From contig CM045991.1 in assembly GCA_025175895.1 (NCBI GenBank), positions 83,439,174 to 83,503,173 of the forward strand: a stretch of 64,000 nt of DNA. Reading direction: 5' to 3'. Below are positions 54,216 through 64,000 of this stretch, piece after piece (positions within the stretch are counted from its first letter, which is position 1; every line of letters begins with the position of its first letter). Origin of the DNA: Wurfbainia villosa (taxonomy: Eukaryota; Streptophyta; Magnoliopsida; Zingiberales; Zingiberaceae). The position numbers and the translations under genes are program-made. The notes under the pieces are model-generated. The model searched no databases. It saw only the letters and a program-made list of their open reading frames with translations, and was not told the origin of the DNA.

Positions 54216-55597
54216 TGTAGGGTCGATGGTGGTCGGCTAGAGGGGGGTGAATAGCCCTCGATCGTCGTATGGTGGAATACGATCATTCTTCTTGCGTGCT
54301 CGTCTATGATTGTCGCGTTAGCGAAGCTTAAAATAACAATAATAATGATAACAACAATGCAAGCACACAACAATACACAAGATATATGTGGTTCGGAACC
54401 AAATGGTTCCTACTCACGGCAAGCTCACCGAGCTCTAATTATACGCATACGACACTAACTAAACCACTCCTTCTCGACAACACATCGGAGGTGGAGAAAC
54501 CTCGCAGCTATTACAACAAGTAATATGAAATACAAAGACAATACAAAGAGAACTTTTACACAATTGCTTTGATCACTTTCTTGTTGCTTGCTTTATATGG
54601 TTCTTGAAGGTGCGGAATGCAATAACAATTTCCCTAGCTTCACAAAAGTCTTTAAATCCTCCCTCTTGAGCTCCATTTATAACCTGCATCAAGATGATTT
54701 TAGCGACCATCGATCGGTGATCGTGACCATCGATCGACTTGTCCTGTAAGCCATTGTCTCACACGACGATCCACGTTGGTTAAGTTCCAACGGATCACAC
54801 ATCGGTCATTGGTTGTACCCATCGGATCGGTACCTATCGATCAGTCTTTGGCGAGCTCGACTAACCACTGGTGCATAGTGCGATCGATTGGTGATCTCCC
54901 TCATCCGATCACATCCCTTGGCGATCGGTCGATCACCAAACCCTATTCAATCGAACACCAGTCGAACCCTAGTCGACTCGGAGCGATCGGCACCTATGCA
55001 AGTCGTGATGTGTAAAACCAAACCCAAGTTGTTTGAGCCTCCAACACTCAGTCTTAGCCACATGGCCAAGTCCACCTCATCCCTTATGGAGTTCCCCACC
55101 GAAGCTCTCTTCCCTCAGCCTACGTCTCTCGGATGCGCCAAGCGCGAGCTTCCATAACACCATCCTTCTCGTCTCTTGCCCTCGAAGTATGCTTCCCTTG
55201 GGCCTCACTCCATTCGCTCCCCATCCGGCGGTCCCTCGGATGCATTCAGCGCACGACTTTGCAATTCCATCCTTCACCGACTCAAGACCCGAGCCTAGTG
55301 AACTTGCCAAGTTCTCAAGACTTCCCACATGCACCAAGCGCCGCGACTGCAATGTATTTCTCACCAAGCATCAAGCGCATGGCCCTTAATGCTTTGGACT
55401 TTTCAACATCATGCTCCATGCATGGATTTTCCATGCCAACTCCATGTTGGACTTTCCCACACCAATCCCCATGCTTGGATTTTCCATGCCAACTCCATGT
55501 TGGACTTTCCTATGACAATCCCATGTCATAAGTTTTGTCTATCATCAAAATACTGCTCGAGTCAAACTCGAGTCAACCTGGGTCGATTGCACCAACA
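54216..55597 (-). repeat. Element F 3' LTR
   Basis: 1382 bp, TGTAGGG to CCAACA. TATA box (minus TATAAATGG) at 54673-54681. Its palindrome zone (54715-54980) lacks CAGTCGACTG and has ATCGATCG-like words, unlike the right LTR. Frames at 55033-55613 recur in the other LTR and are not genes. Confidence 0.92.
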
Positions 55598-57192
55598 ATC
55601 TCTCCATTTTTGATGATTGACAAAACTACCATCTCAAGTCTACCAATTCTCCCATATTGGCAATTCTCACATCCCAATGAGAATTCCAACGAACCCTAAT
55701 TGGTAACTTGGTAATTTCTCCCCCTTTTTGACATTACATCAAAAAGGTCCTCCCTAAGGGTATGAATGTCTCATATCCCAATGAGATCTTACAATCTCTC
55801 CCTTGGAGGAACACATGCCTACAATCTTTCTAGTGATCCCATATCACTTAAGAGAGGCAACCCAATTTTCCTCCCATGAGGAAATACACATCCATCTTCC
55901 CATGATGGACACCTCCCCCTAGAGGCTTGCTCCCCTTTGACCATTGCACCAACAATGTCCTTGGAGAGTCCCTAAGCCAATAGGAACATTTAACCAATCA
56001 AAATTAAGGCAAAGTTCAACAATGAACTCTCATCTACCTTAAAATTGATACTCTCCCTAAACACTTCTCCTAATCCATGTCCAATGGATTTCTACCCTTT
56101 CTAATGCTCTCCCAAGCATGTCCTACGGTTAGGAGTAGTTAGGGGACCAAAACACAGCTGAACATGGGTCTAACCACCAAGGTTTACCCAAAATCAGCCT
56201 GTGCTAGTCGACTCTCTCAACTACCAGTCGACTCCTTCCCACATCAGTTGACTGTATGCCATGGCAGTCGACTGATAACTGCAATTGCAATTTTTTGAAT
56301 TTCAGAAATGAAATTCCAAAATTCATAAGTAAATATACATATGTTGAAAAATCTTGAAAATTGGTATGTATATTACTTATCACAATCATTATGAATGAAA
56401 AATATTTGAAAATTATTTTACCCACAAAATAGCGAGATTGATACAAAGTCCAAAAGTTAAGAAAAGCTTCAATATTGAGTCCTCTTTGTATCATCCCATT
56501 CAATGGTGATAGCTATCAAAAGATAGACTTCACCAAGGTTTATCAAAAAGTTTTCAAAATGTTTGTGAAACCTTTAATTCATTTTCCCTAAACATCTCAC
56601 TTCTATCTAGATGTGTAAAACACATACAAGGCAATTAATCTAGTGAGATGTGAGTTTTTGTTCTTTAATGGTCTCATGCATATTTCTAGGCAATATTATT
56701 TGATTTCCATCAAATCATGCCATAGTCCTTAATTTCATTTTATTTTATGCATGATATGATTATGGCATATATATGATATAACTAAACATGTGCCAAAATC
56801 ATGATGTCATGGCATGTGAATGAAATTTTAGCATACATGACATATAAAGATAAGTCTAGGACATGATCATGACATTTTTAGAGATAAAAATAAAAATAAT
56901 GTCATGACATGGCAAGACAAATAAATCATGGCAAGTAAAATATGCTAAGGTATAGAATACCTAAGTATTGAATCCAAATTGCCATTTCCAGGGTTAAGTC
57001 CATTTTTGCCTTAATGTCATTATCTCCCAAGTGTACCATAAACTAAAAATGGCACACCAATACCTCTAAGACCTATTTGTGCCAATTTAAACATTTTTCA
57101 ACTTCTCAAGCACATTGGCACATCCTAATGTGTCAACTCATCATGGCTAGGTTAACTACCCATCCACTTAGGGTTGACACACCCTAATCCAT
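55598..57192 (-). other. Element F PPT and long 3' non-coding region
   Basis: The minus strand has CATCAAAAATGGAGAGAT before the LTR. The following 1.6 kb is AT-rich with no real frame. At 56205-56275 there is a small cluster of palindrome words (CAGTCGACTC, CAGTTGACTG, CAGTCGACTG), and a CATCTCACTT word lies near 56592, as in SIRE tails. Confidence 0.75.
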
Positions 57193-58766
57193 CTAGTGTG
57201 AATCGATCACGCTCCTAAGAACCCAATACCTATTGGAGCTCCTTGTGTTAATAAGGTATTCACTAGGGATAACTTCCCTAGATACCTTCCTAATGACTCT
57301 TTTAGGCTTTGAAGCCATAGTCTTTGTGGTCTTTCCTAAGTCAAACCTAGAGGTAACTCCCCCTTTGACCTTCTTAGTGGCTTTCTTGGTTTTTCTTAAG
57401 TTGCCACTAAGCAAACACCATGGCTAGTCTGAGGGATAGCTTTCCTATTAGCCTTGGCTTTTCTAGATCTAGAAATTGTTCCATAATTAAATGGAACATT
57501 ATGATAAGTCTTCTTGGGCTTAGGTTTGTGACCCAAACCATCCTTGCCCTTAGACCGTTCTTGAACCCTAGGTCTTGACTTTTGGGTATTTGACCCTTGA
57601 ATTGAACTTTCTATAATTCTAAGGGTTTTCTCCATTCTCTCAAGTCTTGACCACAAGACTTGGTTCTCTAACTCCAATTTTTTGAATTTTGAATTTTCAT
57701 TTGGTTTTTGAGAATTGTTTTTCCTTTTAGGCATATGTCTAAATTTCTTGGGGTTAATGCCCAAGTTCTCTTCTATTCTCCTAATTGACTCCCTAGGTAG
57801 GATTGGTCTAGTGTTATTGGTCCTAGGTTTGTCCTTAGATATATGAACATGCTTGGCACCTAAACAATAAACCTTATTATTTTTACTAGCATGCTTTTCA
57901 TTTATAATTGCAAGAGAACTAAAATAATTCTTAGCATGCTTTTTAATTCTAGGAATTGAAGGTGCATTAACTAAATTTACCTTTGGGTTAGCTTTAGAAG
58001 CTCCCCCTACATGAGATACACCTTCTTGCCCTTGCTTCCTCCCCCAAGGGCATTGGCTTCGGTAGTGCCCCCTTTGGTTGCATTTGAAGCACACAATGTG
58101 CTCTTTTCTCTTAATTGTGGAGACTCCGACATTTTTGACTTTTGGTGCGTGTTGAACCTTCTCCTTAGCCAATCTAGGGCATTTACTCTTGTAATGCCCT
58201 TTCTCCCTACACTCAAAACATATTATGTGATCTTTATTTAAAATCATTATGCTTGAGTTACCTAGGGAAGTGGAGGACTCTTGGTCACTTCTTTCGGAGG
58301 TAGATGCCTCATTTTGATCTTGCTCCGGAGTGGAAGATTGCCTCTCCTCCCCCTCAATGCTAGAGGTGGAGGTCTCCACCAAATCATCAACATCATCAAA
58401 TGTGGATGGAGATTCTCCCTCGGCATTCTCCTCTACTTGTGCTGGTTGGAAATTTTCTTGGAATTTCATTATCTTCTCTCATAATTTCTTTGCATCCCTA
58501 AAATTACCCAACCTAGACCAAATGTTGTTAGGAATTAAATCACTAAGTAATTCGATTACCTTGAGATTTGTCTCGAAGTCCTTGATTTGGTCTTGGGTCC
58601 ACCTTGACTTCTCAAATTGCTTGTTGTCTTTATCCCTAGGCATCTCAAAACCGTTTTCTACAATAATCATAAAATCAAAGTCAGTTTCGAGATATACCTC
58701 CATCTTTTTCTTTCACCAAGAAAAGTCTTCATTGAATTTCGGTGGATGGATGTTGTAGCCGGCTAT
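57193..58766 (-). pseudogene. Element F gag-like protein with two zinc knuckles
   Basis: The expected start codon at 58766 reads ATA. The following text (IHPPKFNEDFSW) matches G's gag, then TGA replaces a Trp. The frame goes on through MEVYLETDFDFMI, a second TGA near 58476, and a 357-codon stretch with an acidic Ser-rich region, two knuckles CFECREKGHYKSKCP and CFKCNQRGHYRSQCP, and a basic region. A frameshift near 57405 leads to the last segment ending SNRYWVLRSV. The middle of capsid present in G and J is missing. Gag would package RNA. Confidence 0.82.
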
Positions 58767-58806
58767 CTTGTAGTGCTTGTGTCAGCGGTTAGTCCTCGAC
58801 AAGCTC

Positions 58807-58823
58807 CTTGGCTCTGATACCAC
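58807..58823 (-). other. Element F primer-binding site (tRNA-iMet)
   Basis: The minus strand reads TGGTATCAGAGCC beside the LTR end CCCTACA. Confidence 0.93.
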
Positions 58824-58824
58824 T

Positions 58825-60249
58825 TGTAGGGTCGATGGTGGCCGGGTAGAGGGGGGTGAATAGCCCTCGATCGTCGTATGGTGGAATACGATCGTTTTTC
58901 TTGCGTGCTCATCTACGATTGTCATTAGCTCAATGAAAATAACAATAATAATGATAACAACAATGCAAGCACACAACAATACACAAGATATACGTGGTTC
59001 AGAACCGAATGGTTCCTACTCCACAAGCGAGCTCACCGAGCTCTAGTTATGCGCATGACACTAACTAAACCACTCCTTCTCGATAATACGTCGGAGGTGG
59101 AGAAACCTCGTACAAGCTATTACAACAAGTAAAATGAAATACAAGAAGAAATACAAAGACAATACAAAAGAGAACTTTTACACAATTGCTTTGATCACTT
59201 TCTCGTTGCTTGCTTTAGATGGCTCTTCAAGGTCTAGAATGCAACGACAATTCCCCTCCAATAGCTTCACAAAAGTCTTTATGAAATCCTCCCTCTTGAG
59301 CTCCATTTATAACCTGCATCAAGATGATTTTGAGACCATCAGTTGACTGATCGTGACCATCAGTCGACTGGTCTTGTAGCCATTGTCTCACAATGGCTAG
59401 ATCCACATTGGTTAAGTTCCAACGGATCACACATCAGTTGACTAATGGTACCCATCAGTCGAGTGCTGGCGAGATCGACTAGCTTATGTGCCCGTGCACA
59501 GTGTGATCAGTCGACTGATCTCCCTCATCAGTCGACCGATGGTGTCAACAATCATTTATCATCCCTTAGCGATCGACTAATCACGGACCACTGTTCGGTC
59601 GAACACACTAGTCGACTCAGAGAAGTCGATTGACACCTATGTCAGTCGACTGATGTCGGGTAAAACCTCAAACCCAAGTTGTTTGAGCTTGACACTCGAT
59701 CTTAGCCACTTGGCCAAGTCCACGTCATCCCTTATGGAGTTCTCCACCGAAGCTCTCTTCCCTCAGCCTACGTCTCTCGGATGCGCCAAGCGCACGACTT
59801 TGCAACGCCATCATTCTCGTCTCTTGACCTCGAAGTATGCTTCCCTTGGGCCATACTCCATTCACTCCCCGTCCGACGGTCCCTCAGATGCATCAAGCGC
59901 ACGACTTCGCAATGCCATCCTTCACCGACTCAAAGACCCCAAGCCTAGTGAACTTGCCAAGTTCTCAAGACTTCCCACATGCACCAAGCGCACGACTTCT
60001 CAATGCATTTCTCACCAAGCACCAAGCGCACGACTTCGTAATGCTTTGGACTTTTCAACGCCAAGCTCTATGCTTGGATTTTCCATGCCAACTCCATGTT
60101 GGACTTTCCCACACCAAGCCCCATGCTTCGATTTTCCATGCCAGCTCTATGTTGGACTTTCCTATGACAATCCCATGTCATAAGTTTTGTCTATCATCAA
60201 AATACTGCTCGAGTCAAACTCAAGTCAACCTGGGCTGATTGCACCAAAA
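58825..60249 (-). repeat. Element F 5' LTR
   Basis: 1425 bp, TGTAGGG to a terminus reading CACCAAAA, where CACCAACA is expected. TATA box at 59303-59311. CAGTCGACTG palindromes and variants lie at 59337-59655, upstream of it. TSD GAGCA follows. Confidence 0.92.
59337..59655 (-). promoter_or_regulatory. CAGTCGACTG palindrome array in the F LTR U3
   Basis: At least six words of the CAGTCGACTG type, several exact, between the TATA box and the U3 end on the minus strand. The layout is the same as in A, D and G. Regulatory role inferred. Confidence 0.55.
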
Positions 60250-60254
60250 GAGCA

Positions 60255-61072
60255 TAACGGAAGCTGAAAATGTAGAGAAAAAATTCCTCTCTTGTAACGG
60301 AAGTAGAAAACCCAAGGATGAAGATGAGTCGTAGCAGTATCGCAGTGTTTGAGCACAGAGAGATTCGTCCGACAAGTGCTTTAATTTGTGAGCCTTATAG
60401 GTCTATGCCCGTCCAACTCTTTCTCTTGACTGACCATGTAAGCCTGGAAGCCCATTTCCTCAGCAAGAACCCTGCTCGGTCGTTGGAATTTGAATTCTTA
60501 CCATTTGAGCTCATCCACACATTTAAACAGAGAAGATTTCTCGCCGAAATCGAGACTCTGAATCCCACTAGTCGAGGCGGCAGGTAAGCACACCTTGCGT
60601 CTGAGCATTGTTTTTGAATTCCAGTCGAGGCACCAACTCGACTGCTTAGGTTAAATGTCGAAACTTCGTCTTGTGCAGTCGAGGCGCCAATCAAAGCTCC
60701 ATCTCTTCTATCTGTAGCTGTCGACGATCAGTCAAAGCTCACTCACTTTTGTCCACAGCTGTCGACGACCTGTCGAGGTGCCACCTCGACTGCACTAGCC
60801 GAAGCACTAGTTGAGTTAGCCATGCATCTGCCAGCTTCTACTAGAGCCTAGTCGAGGCGCCGGCTTGACTGCCTCAGACAAAGTGTCGGTCGAGGTGCTG
60901 GCTCGACTGTTCCTTGTTGTCAGCAAAAATTTCAACCGATGAATGTAGTAAGGGCAATAGTTGAGGTGTCAACTCATTGTTGTCCTTATGACCCATTGTT
61001 TAAGTCAACTCTAAGACTGAAACACGCCAAGTAAAGACTCTACCCAGAGACCCTTTACTTGCCAAGATTCCG
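60255..61072 (-). repeat. Element E 5' LTR, U3-side piece
   Basis: Resumes after F's TSD. It has many CAGTCGAGGC(A/G)CC words in both orientations (60560-60910), a variant of the palindrome theme. The outer LTR end is not certain because element G starts at 61073. Confidence 0.7.
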
Positions 61073-62312
61073 TGTTAGGGCAATCAACCCATGTGATGTG
61101 GTTTGGATGTGTGTGGCAAAGGGTTTAAGTTAGGATTGATATGGATTTGATATGTGCATTGAAGTCATGCAGGACTTAGTAATTCGCACATTGAGCATTA
61201 GCAAGTTTCACCTCTCATGACTCAGTCTTTGAGTCGGTGAAAGATGCATTGCGAAAGCCGTGTGCTTGGTGCATCCGAGGGACCGCCGGACGAGGAGCAT
61301 TGGAGTGAAGCCAGAGGAAGTCGACTTCAGGGTGAGACATGAAGGATGGCGTTGCAAAGCCATGTGCTTGGCGTATCCGAGGGACATGGCCAGACTAAGA
61401 GAACTTCAAAGGAGAGGGACTCCAAGGAAAGATGAGAGTGAGCGAATGTAACATGGGACGGGTAGTGCTTAGGTGAAACTTAGCCAATTGGCTAAGTGTC
61501 AGATGGGGTTTCCCAACATCAGTCGACTTCCATATCATGGTAGTCGACTGCTCTAAGTAGATTGTTGACTCGACTGGTGTTTGAGTCCGGTTTGTGTCCT
61601 CGCAATCGACTGCCAAGGGTTGGAAGTCAACTGGCAAAAACATCAGTCAACTCCTGATGGTAGCAGTCAACTGGTCACGAGGGTTTCAGGCATAGAATAG
61701 TTGATAGTCGACTGCTTGCTTCCGACACTCGACTGTTGGCTCCATCAGTTGACTGATGGGAAGATCAGTCGATTGATGTGGGAGCCGTTGGATGAAATCC
61801 AACGTGGAAGAAGCTATTATAGGGCAATGGCTACAGGGGCAGTCGACTGATCGGGGCATCAGTAGATTGTCAGGCGCCCAACGGGAAGAATGAGCTCTTC
61901 CCTATAAGAAGGGTCATTTGGACACTTGGGGAGCCTAATGCTTTAACTCCAATCAACACCCAAGTGACCAAAATGCTTTCCTACTCTTCTTACTTGCTTT
62001 TATCTAAATTCTATTGTAAGAAGAGTGATCTTGTAAGAAAAGGTTACCTCCACCTTGCTTGGTGCCAAAGAGAGAATAGTGAAGTTTTAGGCGTGATTCA
62101 CCTGGAACGAATCGGTCTGTGGATTAGCGGTAAGGTCGTGTACCATGTTACACACTCTTGTTAGCATTTGTATTTCTTGTTTCTTTGTTTTTTCTTTAGC
62201 TTTATTTTTATGCTTGCGCTAACCATAATTCGTAGACAATTCAATGAGTGAATTACACCATACGCGAAAGAGGGCTATTCACCCCCTCTAGCCGGCCACC
62301 GACGTTCCAACA
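61073..62312 (+). repeat. Element G 5' LTR
   Basis: 1240 bp, TGTTAGGGCAATC to CCAACA. Palindrome array at 61521-61880, TATA box TATAAGA at 61903-61909, U5 box GCTATTCACCCCCTCTAGC at 62274-62292. Confidence 0.88.
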
Positions 62313-62314
62313 AG

Positions 62315-62327
62315 TGGTATCAGAGCC
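62315..62327 (+). other. Element G primer-binding site (tRNA-iMet)
   Basis: TGGTATCAGAGCC, two bases after the LTR end. Confidence 0.95.
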
Positions 62328-62375
62328 AAGTTGTTTATCACCGGACTAACCACCGCAACAAGCACAATCAAGAGA

Positions 62376-63392
62376 TGGCTGACTCAAACATTCATCCTCC
62401 GAAGTTTGAAGGAGAATTCGCTTGGTGGAAAAAGTGAATGGAGGTATTCTTCGAGACCGATTTTGATATAATGCTCACTATGAAAAACAATTTCAAAGTT
62501 TATAGGGATGAAGAGGGGGAGCAAATAGAAAAATCAAGGTGGACAAAGAAGCAAAAAGAGGAGCACCTTTCAAACTCAAAAGCCAAACACCACCTCTTCA
62601 ATGTGCTCCCCCAACAAGAGATAAACCGGATTGGAGAGTGTGCAAGCGCCAAAGAGATGTGGTAAAGATTAGTAGAACTTCATGAAGGCACTTCCGAGGT
62701 GAAGCTTGCAAGAAGAGACTTTCTCTGCTCCCAACTCAACAACATCAAACTCGATAAAGGGGAGAAGGTATTATCACTACATTCTAGATTCAAATAAATA
62801 ATTAATGGATTGTCTAGTGTAGGTGAAAAGCTCTCCAACCGGGATATGATCATGAAGGCTATAGATGCCTTTCCCCGGTCCTCAAAATGGAGCTCCTTGG
62901 TGGACTCCTTCTACATTTTGAAGAATCTAGATATGAGCACCCTAGAAGAATTCTTCTCCACCATGGAGTTACATGAAACAATGCTTGAGGGAATAATTGA
63001 AGAACCAAGCATCAAGCCATCAAGGGGAGTAACACTAGTAGCAAGCAAGGGGAAGAAGAAGAAAGAGACACCACCTTCATCATCAGATGAAGACTCCTCC
63101 TCCTCCTCCTCCATGGATAGCACGGAAGAAGCCTACATGGTAAGGAAGGTAAGGCATGCATTGAAAAATTTTAAATTTAACAAATCTAATGATAGGAGGA
63201 GAAGACCGAGGAGGAAGATAATATTCTACAATTGCCAAGGAGTGGGACATATAAGAGATGATTGTCCTCTCTTGAACAAGAGCAAAGAAGAAAGGAGGAA
63301 GAAAGAAGAAAAGAAGGGGAGCAAGAAGAAGGAGGATGAAAAGAAGGACAAAGAAAAGGGGAAGGCTAAGGTACATAAGGCCACATGGGATG
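62376..63392 (+). pseudogene. Element G gag, broken and truncated by H
   Basis: ATG at 62376 (MADSNIHPPKFEGEFAWWKK), then TGA at 62436, TAA after EMW near 62664 and TAA near 62797, all in frame. The capsid region continues (MEVFFETDFDIM, LVELHEGTSEVKLARRDF, FPRSSKWSSLVDSFYILKNLD). A Ser-rich and Lys/Glu-rich linker follows. In the zinc knuckle (IFYNCQGVGHIRDDCP) the first Cys is Phe. It is cut after TWD by the H LTR; 63388-63392 (GGATG) would be the TSD. Confidence 0.85.
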
Positions 63393-64000
63393 TGTAGGGA
63401 TGTATACTGAAAAGTCTACTTTTTGTATGAACATCTTTATTTTGAAATAAGAATCACATGATCATTGTTTGCATATTTTTATGGTTATGCATATTGTCTA
63501 ATACATTACATTGTAGATAACATGGTGTGTGGTGTCACACGGGAGATCATGTTATCGGCTCCTTGTAAAGTATAAGTAAAGGATCACAACCAAGATGATT
63601 TTGGACAAACCATCAGAATGGTTGTAGTGTGATTTGGTATTGGTTTGCCTTGACCATAAAATCACACTAGTGCACTTTGAGTGTATTGAGCAGGACCGAC
63701 TTAGAGGTGATTCGATTTATTGCTGACTACATAATCGAATCGGACCTCAGATATTATATTGTACTTACTCTTAATCCCGATATAATAACGGGCACATATA
63801 CTTAGTATTCATCTCTTTGATTTACCAATGGGCGATATTTATAGATTAAATCGATAGGCTCGGTAAGTTGGGAGATGATATTATTTATATGGTGTGCCGT
63901 TGATTATAGGAGAAAACCGTGTCCTATATATTAGGATGATGATGTCCCCTTGAGGAGCTCATAAGGTTCATCAAGTAAACCCTACAGGTGGACTTGGTCC
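63393..64000 (+). mobile_element. Element H: Angela/Tork-like LTR, 5' part only
   Basis: Starts TGTAGGGATGTATACTGAAA and matches the reverse complement of the B LTR end (41752 leftwards to about 41150), with similar words in C. Plus-strand orientation. Whether it is a solo LTR or a full element cannot be told because the window ends. Confidence 0.85.

Larger units (their letters stand above)
54216..60249 (-). mobile_element. Element F: gag-only, non-autonomous SIRE-related LTR element
   Basis: Complete, 6.03 kb: LTRs 54216-55597 and 58825-60249, tRNA-iMet PBS beside the right LTR, PPT-like tract beside the left LTR and perfect TSD GAGCA. The internal region is only 3.2 kb and encodes one gag-like protein; no protease, integrase, RT or RNase H text is visible. 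This matches elements described as terminal-repeat retrotransposons with a GAG domain, which depend on another element's enzymes. Element G has a similar gag N-terminus and could be a relative of the helper. Confidence 0.87.
48301..61072 (-). mobile_element. Element E: SIRE-like copia, 5' LTR split by F, 3' LTR not found
   Basis: A minus-strand element: 5' LTR pieces (53621-54215 and 60255-61072), PBS, gag, protease, integrase, RT, RNase H, then a 3' non-coding tail. No 3' LTR matching the 5' LTR is found before the unclassified sequence at 47306-48300, so the 3' end is lost or displaced. The outer end of the 5' LTR is not certain; element G begins at 61073. Confidence 0.78.
61073..64000 (+). 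mobile_element. Element G: SIRE-related copia-type element, 5' part only
   Basis: 5' LTR (61073-62312), tRNA-iMet PBS (62315-62327) and a broken gag (62376-63392), then interrupted by LTR H. Everything downstream lies beyond the window. The LTR is the same family as K's LTR. The gag N-terminus resembles that of F. Confidence 0.8.

Noticed and set aside
59653..60238. Overlapping frames of 130-176 codons, repeated at 55033-55613
   Set aside because: They recur in both LTRs of element F and reflect short internal repeats.

Overview
This window is a solid block of nested plant LTR retrotransposons. I found no host gene, tRNA, rRNA or prokaryotic feature. Ty1/copia and Ty3/gypsy protein domains, tRNA-iMet and tRNA-Asp primer sites, 1-2 kb LTRs and repeated insertion of elements into elements point to a large, repeat-rich flowering-plant genome. 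The species cannot be fixed from the sequence; a monocot is a guess.

Layout, from boundaries set by LTR ends, PBS, PPT and 5-bp target-site duplications (TSDs). (1) 1-18754: a minus-strand Ty3/gypsy Athila-type element, with its 3' LTR cut by the window edge. Its gag is split by element C (6579-15637, minus-strand Ty1/copia, Angela/Tork-like, TSD TAGGC). (2) The Athila element sits in element B, a second Angela/Tork-like copia (minus; 18755-19587 and 38126-41752; its 3' part lies left of the window). (3) B is split by element A (19588-38125, plus-strand SIRE-like copia, 1010-codon pol frame). A's 5' LTR is cut by element J (19780-27983, minus, same family as A, TSD CGTAA) and by solo LTR L (28383-30610). 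J has lost its RT/RNase H and holds a 3' fragment of a further SIRE-like element, K (about 21240-23743, plus). (4) B lies inside element D (41753-47305, SIRE-like, minus), which interrupts unclassified retroelement-like sequence (47306 to about 48300). (5) Element E (about 48300-61072, SIRE-like, minus) has its 5' LTR split by element F (54216-60249, TSD GAGCA), a gag-only, apparently non-autonomous element. (6) Element G (61073 onward, plus) carries a broken gag interrupted by the start of an Angela/Tork-like LTR, H (63393-64000).

The insertion chain D > B > A > J > K (plus B > Athila > C) gives a relative age order. Nearly all coding regions are broken, mostly by in-frame stops at Trp, Gln or Arg codons, as expected from cytosine deamination in silenced DNA. 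A's pol is the longest open frame.

The main unexplained signals are: arrays of the palindrome CAGTCGACTG (or, in Angela-like LTRs, of a 26-27 bp unit) just upstream of LTR TATA boxes in several families; partner copies in which CAG/CTG-containing words are systematically altered; an in-frame TAG shared by two related elements between gag and protease; and the gag-only element F.
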